Assembly (NCBI GenBank): GCA_018262135.1
Contig: JAGTSD010000193.1
Location: 1-5,208 of the forward strand
DNA from: Pseudomonadota bacterium
Lineage (GTDB): Bacteria > Pseudomonadota > Gammaproteobacteria > Competibacterales > Competibacteraceae
Reading direction: 5' to 3'
DNA length: 5,208 nucleotides
In this document: positions 1 through 5,208 of the stretch, one piece after another
How the letters are laid out: each line of letters begins with the position of its first letter
Numbering within the stretch: the first letter of the stretch is position 1
Position numbers and translations under genes: made by a program
Notes under the pieces: generated by a model
Seen by the model: only the letters and a program-made list of their open reading frames with translations
The model's database searches: none
What the model was told of the DNA's origin: nothing

Positions 1-649
1 GGCCCACCGCGTCCAGCACCTCAAACAACAGTCGGCCCCGGTTTTCGTGGGAACCGCCGTACTCGTCGGTGCGGGCATTGGAACAGCGGGAGAAGAACTG
101 GTGGAACAGGTAACCGTTGGAGGAATGGATCTCGACCCCGTCAAAACCGGCGGCCACCGCGTTGCGCGCGGCGCGCTGGAAATCGGCGACGATGCCGGCG
201 ATGTCCTCCCGGCTTAGCGCGCGGGGCGTGACGGTCGGTTTCAACCCCTCCCCGGAGAACATCCGCCAGTTTGGATTGATCGCCGAGGGCGCGACCGGCA
301 ACTCACCGCCGTGAAACTCCGGCAGGGACAGCCGGCCGCAATGCCACAACTGACAGACGATCAGCCCGCCAGCCTGGTGCACGGCGTCCGTCACCAGCCG
401 CCAGCCGGCGACTTGGGCATCCGACCAGATGCCGGGCGTGTAGGGATAGCCGCGCGCCTGGAGCGACACAATCGTACCTTCCGAGATGATCAGCCCCGCG
501 CCGGCGCGTTGCGCGTAGTAGCGCGCCATCAGGGCGGTAGGAGCGGCTTCCGGATTATCGGCCCGACAGCGGGTCAACGGGGCCATGACGACGCGGTTTT
601 TCAGGGAGAGCGCGCCGAGTTGAACCGGAGCAAGCAGTTTGGATTCCAT
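1..649 (-). CDS. Old Yellow Enzyme-family NADH:flavin oxidoreductase, 5' part (partial)
   Basis: This is an FMN-dependent ene-reductase of the OYE/NemA family, a soluble TIM-barrel enzyme that reduces activated C=C bonds (enones, maleimides, some nitro compounds) with NAD(P)H. The first 216 residues are in the window; family members are usually about 350-370 residues, so the C-terminal part lies beyond the left edge. Visible family signatures are APLTRCRA (residues 23-30, Thr26 matching the flavin-contacting Thr of OYE1), CQLWH (99-103, flavin-binding Gln100), and VEIHSSNGY (172-180), where His175 and Asn178 form the substrate-anchoring pair and Tyr180 the likely proton donor. The segment RTDEYGGSHENRGRL (193-207) is also typical. 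The ATG at 649 fits the family N-terminus; a GAGGT lies 11 bases upstream, slightly far for a ribosome site. The gene follows the ribonuclease by 89 bases, so co-transcription is possible, although TAGAAT at 695..700 could be its own -10 (no convincing -35). The true substrate cannot be told from sequence. Confidence 0.93.
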   Translation of the reverse strand, partial: MESKLLAPVQLGALSLKNRVVMAPLTRCRADNPEAAPTALMARYYAQRAGAGLIISEGTIVSLQARGYPYTPGIWSDAQVAGWRLVTDAVHQAGGLIVCQLWHCGRLSLPEFHGGELPVAPSAINPNWRMFSGEGLKPTVTPRALSREDIAGIVADFQRAARNAVAAGFDGVEIHSSNGYLFHQFFSRCSNARTDEYGGSHENRGRLLFEVLDAVG

Positions 650-738
650 GGATATGGACGACCTCGGGTCGAATACGTGGGGTGCAGGGTTGGCATTCTA
701 TACTTTCGTGGCGCGACAACCATCGTCACGGCGAACGT

Positions 739-2553
739 TCAACCGACCTTGAAATACGCCTCGCGCGTTGGCAGTTCGATGCCGGTCAGCCGCAACGGCA
801 CCACGCTGTCGGGCGCCACGTCGTCGCCCACTTTCACCCGCGCTTCCAGGGCCAGTTCGGGAATCAGCACCGTGCCGCGCGGCAGCCGTTTCTCGACCAG
901 CACGCCCTGACCCCGCCAGCCGGGATGCTGCTGGAAGTAGACCATCGTCCAGTGCTCGCGCGACAGTCGTTCGGCCCGCCGCACGCCGATGGCCGCCGCT
1001 TCCGCCGCCCCGACCCGCTCGATGATCGCCTGGGATTCGAGCGGATCGCCGCCCCTCAGGCACGCCCGCAACTGCTGGTGGGCGACCAGGTCCAGATAAC
1101 GCCGCAACGGGCTGGTGACCTGGGCGTAAACGTCCAGCCCCAGGCTGCCGTGCGGTCCTGGCAGACTGCTGTACTGGCGCGGCCGCAGATTCCGCCGCAA
1201 AGCGTACATCGCTGCCAGTCCCGCCGGCTGTCGGTCGGCGGCATCCACCGGGTCCTGGGTGGTGAACGGAAACGAGAGCCCCCTGGCTAGCGCATAGCGG
1301 GCCGCCGCCTCGCCGACCATCACCATCGCCTCAGTCACCAGCATGCGGCTGCGCAAGCGGGGTAGCGGCCTGATGTCCACCCGGCCGTTGCTGACCCGCA
1401 TCTTCACTTCCGGCAAGTCCATGAAAATCGCGCCATTGGCGCGGCGGCGGGCCTGATGACGTTCGGCCAGTTCGTACAGGCCACGAAACGGCTCTTCCTC
1501 GAGTTGCGTCTCTACCTCGTCATAACTCAGCCGCCGTACCCGCACCCAGCTCGGCGTGATTTCCACATCGGTCACCACGCCGTCCGGATCCAGATTCAAG
1601 CCGAAGGACAGCGCCGGGGAAACCTCCGCCAGGCCCAGCCCCAGCCGCGGGATTGCCTCCTCCGGCAACATCGGGATGGTGGTTTCCGGCAGGTACAGGG
1701 TCGCTCCCCGGGCCCGCGCCTCCAGATCAGCGGGAGTATCCGTCAACACCAGGGCCGCCGCGTCCGCTATGTGGACCCACAGCCGGTTGCCATCCAGACT
1801 GATCGCGTCGTCGGGATCGAGGTTGCCCTCATCGTCTATGGCGTAGGCCGGCAGGCCGGTCAAATCCCGCCGGGGTTCGTCCGGCAACGCGGGCAGGTCC
1901 ACCCCGGGCGGGGTCAGCAACGTCCCAATCCGGCGCGGCCAGGGATTCACCTTCCCGTCCCAGTGCCGCAACCGCAGCAGCAGGGCGTGGGCGCTTTGGG
2001 AGTCCTGGTCGCAGTCGAGCGCCTGCAACACCCGGCTCTGCTCGCGTTGACCCAGCGCGACCTCCTCGATTTCCTGCAAATAGGGCGCATCCTCCGGCGC
2101 GCAGCATCCCGCCCGCGCCCGCTGGAGAAAGCCGTTCCACGCTTCCCGCTCGGCGGCTTTCGCCTCCCGGGCCGTCCGTTCCCGCGCCACCTCCGCCAGT
2201 GGCCGGGCGCTGACCGCCTCCGGCGTCCCCTGGAAATACAGGCCCTCGTTTACCAGTCGCCAGGCCGCCCAGGCGGTCGCCGGGGTATAGGCGCCGTAGA
2301 CCAGATCCGCCAGTTCCGGCAACGTGGTCTGTCCCCCCTCCAGCAGATCGCAGGCCGCCTCCACCTCACCCGCCGGAATTTCCCCCAACTCGCGCGGCGA
2401 GCGCACAGGACCTGGGTGCAGCAGCAACACATCCTTGGGCCGTACCCGCAACGACCGGCCATCCTCCAGTTCGATATCCAGCTTGTCGCCGAGGGCGGCG
2501 ACCCGGGCCAGACCGTTTTTGTACAGCACCAGACTGTTTTGCGGGATATTCAT
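739..2553 (-). CDS. RNase II/RNB-domain exoribonuclease
   Basis: This 604-residue protein is probably a cytoplasmic, processive 3'-to-5' exoribonuclease of the RNB family. A small beta-rich N-terminal segment (about residues 6-50) is followed by a helical, charged stretch with a winged-helix look (about 55-165). The RNB catalytic domain covers roughly 230-500. It contains AIDDEGNLDPDDA, in which Asp240, Asp246, Asp248 and Asp249 reproduce the spacing of the four metal-binding Asp of E. coli RNase II. TLYLPETTIPMLPEE supplies the RNA-stacking Tyr (287), and TSPLRRY (480-486) supplies the active-site Arg. A short S1-like beta segment closes the protein (about 545-604). The length is close to RNase II and well short of RNase R. 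The frame stays open 66 codons upstream to 2751, but that stretch is low in family character and overlaps a TATAAT, so the ATG at 2553, giving MNIPQNSLVLYKNG, is preferred. No good Shine-Dalgarno site precedes it. I give no symbol because it could be an rnb-like or an uncharacterised RNB paralogue. Confidence 0.93.
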   Translation of the reverse strand: MNIPQNSLVLYKNGLARVAALGDKLDIELEDGRSLRVRPKDVLLLHPGPVRSPRELGEIPAGEVEAACDLLEGGQTTLPELADLVYGAYTPATAWAAWRLVNEGLYFQGTPEAVSARPLAEVARERTAREAKAAEREAWNGFLQRARAGCCAPEDAPYLQEIEEVALGQREQSRVLQALDCDQDSQSAHALLLRLRHWDGKVNPWPRRIGTLLTPPGVDLPALPDEPRRDLTGLPAYAIDDEGNLDPDDAISLDGNRLWVHIADAAALVLTDTPADLEARARGATLYLPETTIPMLPEEAIPRLGLGLAEVSPALSFGLNLDPDGVVTDVEITPSWVRVRRLSYDEVETQLEEEPFRGLYELAERHQARRRANGAIFMDLPEVKMRVSNGRVDIRPLPRLRSRMLVTEAMVMVGEAAARYALARGLSFPFTTQDPVDAADRQPAGLAAMYALRRNLRPRQYSSLPGPHGSLGLDVYAQVTSPLRRYLDLVAHQQLRACLRGGDPLESQAIIERVGAAEAAAIGVRRAERLSREHWTMVYFQQHPGWRGQGVLVEKRLPRGTVLIPELALEARVKVGDDVAPDSVVPLRLTGIELPTREAYFKVG

Positions 2554-2630
2554 GTTGACTCGATGGGGCCGCGAGAAATGCCAGCCGTTGGTGGTGAAAA
2601 ATCCGGGCAGCGCAGGCGCGGACCCGCAGG

Positions 2631-2646
2631 TCGCGGTATGCCGCGA
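2631..2646 (-). other. Small hairpin in the ribonuclease 5' leader
   Basis: TCGCGG and CCGCGA form a perfect six-pair stem around a four-base loop. On the leftward strand it lies about 80 bases before the ribonuclease start and downstream of the candidate -10, so it would be in the mRNA leader. A run of T precedes rather than follows it on that strand, so it is not a terminator. A regulatory role is only a possibility. Confidence 0.3.
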
Positions 2647-2685
2647 AAATATCGGGGCGCATAGCACGAAACAGCTAAAAACCCT

Positions 2686-2693
2686 ATTATAAT
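2686..2693. promoter_or_regulatory. Overlapping -10-like element on both strands
   Basis: ATTATAAT contains a perfect TATAAT on the leftward strand (2691 to 2686) and another on the rightward strand (2688..2693). It sits in an AT-rich patch within a GC-rich window. Leftward transcription would start near 2679 and give the ribonuclease mRNA a leader of roughly 125 bases. Neither strand has a good -35 at 16-18 bases (CCGCTT leftward, CACGAA rightward), so use by the housekeeping sigma factor is plausible but unproved; the leftward reading fits the gene layout better. Confidence 0.4.
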
Positions 2694-2943
2694 TGGCGAA
2701 CCTGACGCAAGCGGTTCGCGCCCCGTCGCCACCATCACTAATCCAATCCAAGAAATTGAAAAGATTAAGGAACTTGGAACCGCCCTCCCCAATCGCCGCC
2801 CGTCCGTTCCACGGCTCGCGTCTGTTGCCGTTCGAAGTTTCGCTTTCCCGTCGCGCGGAGCGGATCGTCGCCCGTTGTATCTGGCCAAACCCCCTCGATC
2901 TGGCTCACCGGCTTCCGAGGGCCTGTCCCCAAGCTTCCGGCAC

Positions 2944-2961
2944 CGCTGGTCCATACCGGCG
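2944..2961 (+). other. Hairpin just upstream of the pccB ribosome site
   Basis: CGCTGGT pairs with ACCGGCG (seven pairs, one of them G-T) around the loop CCAT. The stem ends 12 bases before the AGGAG of pccB, so it would be in the leader of that mRNA. It has no U-run, so it is not an intrinsic terminator. In such GC-rich sequence a stem of this size can arise by chance. Confidence 0.25.
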
Positions 2962-2973
2962 CCCGTATCAGTG

Positions 2974-2978
2974 AGGAG
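2974..2978 (+). promoter_or_regulatory. Shine-Dalgarno site of pccB
   Basis: AGGAG within GAGGAGAG lies nine bases before the ATG at 2988. It is the strongest ribosome site in the window and fixes the pccB start. Confidence 0.85.
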
Positions 2979-2987
2979 AGAGCGTTT

Positions 2988-4481
2988 ATGCATGACATTA
3001 TCAATCAATTAGAACAAAAACGCGCCGCCGCCCGCCTGGGTGGAGGGCAACGCCGCATTGACGCGCAGCACAAACGCGGCAAGCTCAGCGCCCGCGAGCG
3101 CATCGAAGTCCTGCTCGACCCGGGCAGCTTCGAGGAATGGGACATGTTCGTCGAGCATCGCTGCACCGACTTCGGCATGGCCGACACCAGCACGCCGGGC
3201 GATGGCGTGGTCACCGGCTACGGCACCGTCAACGGCCGGCTGGTGTTCATATTCAGCCAGGATTTCACCGTGTTCGGCGGCTCGCTGTCCCAAGCCCACG
3301 CCGAGAAAATCTGCAAGATCATGGATCACGCCATCAAGGTCGGCGCGCCGGTGATCGGCCTGAACGACTCGGGCGGCGCCCGCATCCAGGAAGGCGTGGA
3401 CTCGCTGGCCGGTTACGCCAACGTGTTCCAGCGCAACGTGATGGGATCGGGCGTGGTTCCGCAGATTTCCGTGATCATGGGTCCCTGCGCCGGTGGCGCG
3501 GTGTACTCGCCGGCGATGACCGACTTCATCTTCATGGTCAAGGATACCTCCTACATGTTCGTGACCGGCCCGGATGTGGTCAAGACGGTGACGCACGAGG
3601 AGGTCACCGCCGAGGAACTGGGCGGCGCCATCACCCACTCGACCAAGTCGGGCGTGTGCGACCGCGCCTTCGAGAACGATATCGAGGCGCTGTTGATGGT
3701 GCGACGCTTCATTAATTTCCTGCCCGCCAACAATCGGGAAAAACCGCCGTTCCGGCCCACCCCCGATCCGGCCGACCGGGAAGATTTCTCGCTGGACACC
3801 CTGATCCCCGACAATCCCAACAAGCCCTACGACATGAAGGAACTGATCCTGAAGGTCGTGGACGACGTGGATTTCTTCGAGGTGCAGCCCGAAAACGCCA
3901 AGAACATCATCACCGGCTTCGCCCGGATGGATGGCTGGCCGGTCGGCATCATCGCTAACCAGCCGATGGTGCTGGCGGGCTGTCTGGACATCAAGTCCTC
4001 GATCAAGGCCGCCCGCTTCGTGCGCTTCTGCGACGCCTTCAACGTCCCGGTCGTCACCTTCGTGGACGTGCCCGGCTTCATGCCCGGCACCGCCCAGGAA
4101 TACGGCGGGATCATCAAGCACGGCGCCAAGCTGCTCTACGCCTACGCCGAATGCACCGTGCCCAAGGTCACCGTCATCACCCGCAAGGCCTACGGCGGCG
4201 CCTACGACGTGATGAGCTCCAAGCACCTGCGCGGCGACGTCAACTTCGCCTGGCCCTCCGCCGAAATCGCGGTGATGGGGCCGAAGGGCGCAGTGGAAAT
4301 CATCTTCCGCCAGGACATCGGCGACGCCGCCAAGATCGCCGAGCGCACCGAGGAATACCGCAAGAAATTCGCCAACCCGTTCATCGCCGGCCATCGCGGG
4401 TTCATTGATGACGTGATCATGCCCCACGGCACCCGCAAGCGCATCTGCCGTTCCCTGGCGATGCTGCGGGACAAGGGGTGA
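2988..4481 (+). CDS. pccB: Propionyl-CoA carboxylase beta subunit (carboxyltransferase), C-terminus clipped
   Basis: This is the carboxyltransferase subunit that moves CO2 from carboxybiotin to propionyl-CoA, giving methylmalonyl-CoA; it normally works in the cytoplasm in a hexameric core with PccA. The 497 residues carry two crotonase-like halves. The N-terminal half binds acyl-CoA and has [11 protein letters not shown] (126-136) and [11 protein letters not shown] (165-175) with oxyanion-hole glycines. The C-terminal half binds biotin and has [10 protein letters not shown] (358-367) and [11 protein letters not shown] (399-409). Asp407 in GGAYD matches the residue that in the Streptomyces PccB family favours propionyl-Co[19 protein letters not shown] (421-438) is also typical of PccB. 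Compared with the usual 510-residue protein, the match is continuous up to LRDK (496) and then ends in a Gly and TGA; the usual 13-residue tail ending in a NIPL-like sequence is absent. The stop lies inside sequence that belongs to pccA, which points to a deletion. The catalytic body looks intact. Confidence 0.95.
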   Translation: MHDIINQLEQKRAAARLGGGQRRIDAQHKRGKLSARERIEVLLDPGSFEEWDMFVEHRCTDFGMADTSTPGDGVVTGYGTVNGRLVFIFSQDFTVFGGSLSQAHAEKICKIMDHAIKVGAPVIGLNDSGGARIQEGVDSLAGYANVFQRNVMGSGVVPQISVIMGPCAGGAVYSPAMTDFIFMVKDTSYMFVTGPDVVKTVTHEEVTAEELGGAITHSTKSGVCDRAFENDIEALLMVRRFINFLPANNREKPPFRPTPDPADREDFSLDTLIPDNPNKPYDMKELILKVVDDVDFFEVQPENAKNIITGFARMDGWPVGIIANQPMVLAGCLDIKSSIKAARFVRFCDAFNVPVVTFVDVPGFMPGTAQEYGGIIKHGAKLLYAYAECTVPKVTVITRKAYGGAYDVMSSKHLRGDVNFAWPSAEIAVMGPKGAVEIIFRQDIGDAAKIAERTEEYRKKFANPFIAGHRGFIDDVIMPHGTRKRICRSLAMLRDKG

Positions 4482-4482
4482 A
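4471..4482 (+). other. Deletion junction fusing the pccB end to pccA
   Basis: Up to ACAAG the sequence reads as PccB (LRDK). From GGGGTGAA onwards another frame reads RGEIACRV, the standard start region of a biotin carboxylase, which normally follows about nine residues of the MFKKILIAN type. The break is therefore near 4475. The pccB tail, the intergenic space, and the pccA start codon and ribosome site appear to be missing; the size of the lost piece cannot be known from here. It was inferred by comparison with remembered family sequences. Confidence 0.75.
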
Positions 4483-5208
4483 ATCGCCTGCCGGGTGATC
4501 AAAACCGCCCGCAAAATGGGCATCAAGACCGTCGCCGTCTACTCCGAGGCGGACAAGGACGCGCTACACGTCGAAATGGCCGACGAGGCTGTACTCATCG
4601 GCCCGCCGCCCACCGCCCAGAGCTATCTGGTGATGGAGCGCATCGTGCAGGCCTGCAAGGACACTGGCGCTGAAGCGGTGCATCCCGGCTACGGCTTCCT
4701 GTCCGAGCGAGCGGCGTTTTGCGAGATGCTGGAAAAGGAAGGGATCGCGTTCATCGGCCCGAAGGTGAAAGCCATCGACACCATGGGCGACAAGATCACT
4801 TCCAAGAAACTGGCCAAGGAGGCCAAGGTCAACACCGTGCCCGGCTACACCGAGGTCATCAAGGACACCAAGGAAGCCGTGGAGATCGCTCAGGGCATCG
4901 GCTACCCGGTGATGATCAAGGCCTCCGCTGGCGGCGGCGGCAAGGGCATGCGCGTGGCCTGGAACGACGACGAATGCCGCGACGGCTTCGAACGCTCCAC
5001 CAACGAAGCCCGCTCCTCCTTCGGCGACCGCCACCAGAAAGTGATCGAGGAAGCGCCCTCCCCCTTCCTGGATGAGGCGACCCGGAAAGCGATGGGCGAG
5101 CAGGCGGTGGCGTTGTCGCGGGCAGTGGACTACCAGTCCGCCGGCACGGTCGAGTTCATCGTCGATTCCAAGCGCAACTTCTACTTCCTGGAGATGAACA
5201 CCCGCTTG
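4480..5208 (+). CDS. pccA: Acyl-CoA (propionyl-CoA) carboxylase alpha subunit, biotin carboxylase part; broken and partial
   Basis: This is the ATP-dependent biotin carboxylase domain of the PccA type; the biotin carrier region would lie beyond the right edge. The frame is open for 243 codons from the GAA at 4480. [22 protein letters not shown] (residues 1-22, shown split: [22 protein letters not shown]) and HPGYGFLSE (68-76) mark the N-terminal domain. [13 protein letters not shown] (145-157) is the ATP-grasp glycine loop with Lys147. [11 protein letters not shown] (185-195), Glu225 and EMNTR (238-242) are the bicarbonate and metal-binding part. Two defects are seen. The natural start is missing: the frame is closed by TGA at 4414, and the first possible starts are GTG at 4495 and ATG at 4516, both inside the domain and poorly served by a ribosome site. 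Also, about 39 residues expected between SSFGD (179-183) and RHQK (184-187) are absent in frame, including the adenine-binding EKF/EKY segment and the PRHIEIQV strand. As written it should not be an active carboxylase. Confidence 0.85.
5020..5037 (+). other. In-frame internal deletion junction in biotin carboxylase
   Basis: Codons for SFGD (ending 5028) run straight into codons for RHQK (from 5029). In PccA and E. coli AccC these two motifs are separated by roughly 35-40 residues that form part of the ATP-grasp fold. The reading frame is preserved and the codons on both sides look normal. The expected flanks would read Gly-Asp-Asp-Arg on the left and Gln-Arg-Arg-His/Asn-Gln-Lys on the right, so only very short homology could be shared at the break. 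Confidence 0.75.

Larger units (their letters stand above)
2554..2987. other. Divergent intergenic region
   Basis: This 434-base stretch separates the leftward ribonuclease gene from the rightward carboxyltransferase gene and must hold the start signals for both. It includes two AT-rich islands in an otherwise GC-rich window (about 2668-2696 and 2735-2775). The second carries an inverted repeat, TCCAAG at 2747..2752 and CTTGGA at 2773..2778, and a TTGAAA at 2756..2761 that resembles a -35 but has no -10 at the right distance. Short direct repeats occur nearer pccB: ATCTGGC at 2879 and 2898, and GCTTCCG at 2911 and 2933. I found no RNA gene and no credible small protein here; open frames exist on both strands but lack ribosome sites and family character. 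Confidence 0.6.

Noticed and set aside
713..729. Stem-loop between the ribonuclease stop and the oxidoreductase start, considered as a terminator
   Set aside because: The stem of seven pairs includes two G-T pairs, the loop is three bases, and no T-run follows on the leftward strand.
1456..2664. Open frame of 402 codons antisense to the ribonuclease gene
   Set aside because: It is rich in Arg, Gln and Pro, typical of a shadow of a GC-rich gene. The opposite strand carries clear RNB catalytic motifs.
2747..2778. TCCAAG/CTTGGA inverted repeat as a regulator binding site
   Set aside because: Only six bases per arm with a 20-base gap; it matches no operator that I know for propionate or branched-chain catabolism regulators.
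2693..2974. Possible 93-codon leader peptide before pccB, starting at TTG
   Set aside because: It has a TTG start, no ribosome site and no recognisable composition or family; it probably stays open by chance.
2550..3008. Leftward 152-codon frame across the intergenic region
   Set aside because: It starts inside pccB and runs into the ribonuclease gene. There is no ribosome site and the composition is not protein-like.
3009..4526. Open frame of 505 codons antisense to pccB
   Set aside because: It is an exact shadow of a highly conserved gene with GC-rich third positions. Its translation is rich in His, Gly, Asp and Val and resembles no family, and no ribosome site was seen.

Overview
This is a GC-rich bacterial window with genes on both strands. 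The protein families and the strong GC third-position bias suggest a proteobacterium. A gammaproteobacterium is my guess from the look of the ribonuclease and carboxylase proteins; this is inference, not a search result.

The left half reads leftwards. It holds a complete RNase II/RNB-family exoribonuclease (739..2553) and, 89 bases downstream of it, the first 216 codons of an Old Yellow Enzyme-type flavin oxidoreductase that runs off the left edge. A gene-free divergent region of about 430 bases (2554..2987) follows. It contains an AT-rich patch with an overlapping two-strand -10-like element and two small hairpins. The right half reads rightwards: a propionyl-CoA carboxylase-type carboxyltransferase (pccB, 2988..4481) with a good Shine-Dalgarno site, then the biotin carboxylase part of its partner subunit (pccA), which runs off the right edge.

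Together PccB and PccA would normally carboxylate propionyl-CoA to (S)-methylmalonyl-CoA, feeding propionate, odd-chain fatty acid or branched amino acid carbon towards succinyl-CoA. The remarkable feature is that this pair looks broken in two places. At about 4475 the last 13 residues of PccB, the intergenic region and the first roughly 10 residues of PccA appear to be missing, so the two genes are joined directly. At about 5028 the biotin carboxylase lacks about 39 residues, in frame, containing the adenine-binding segment of the ATP-grasp fold. The rest of both genes looks well conserved. Either the locus was recently inactivated or the assembly has dropped segments.

I see no evidence for a novel system, mobile element, CRISPR array or RNA gene. 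The two junctions are what deserve attention.
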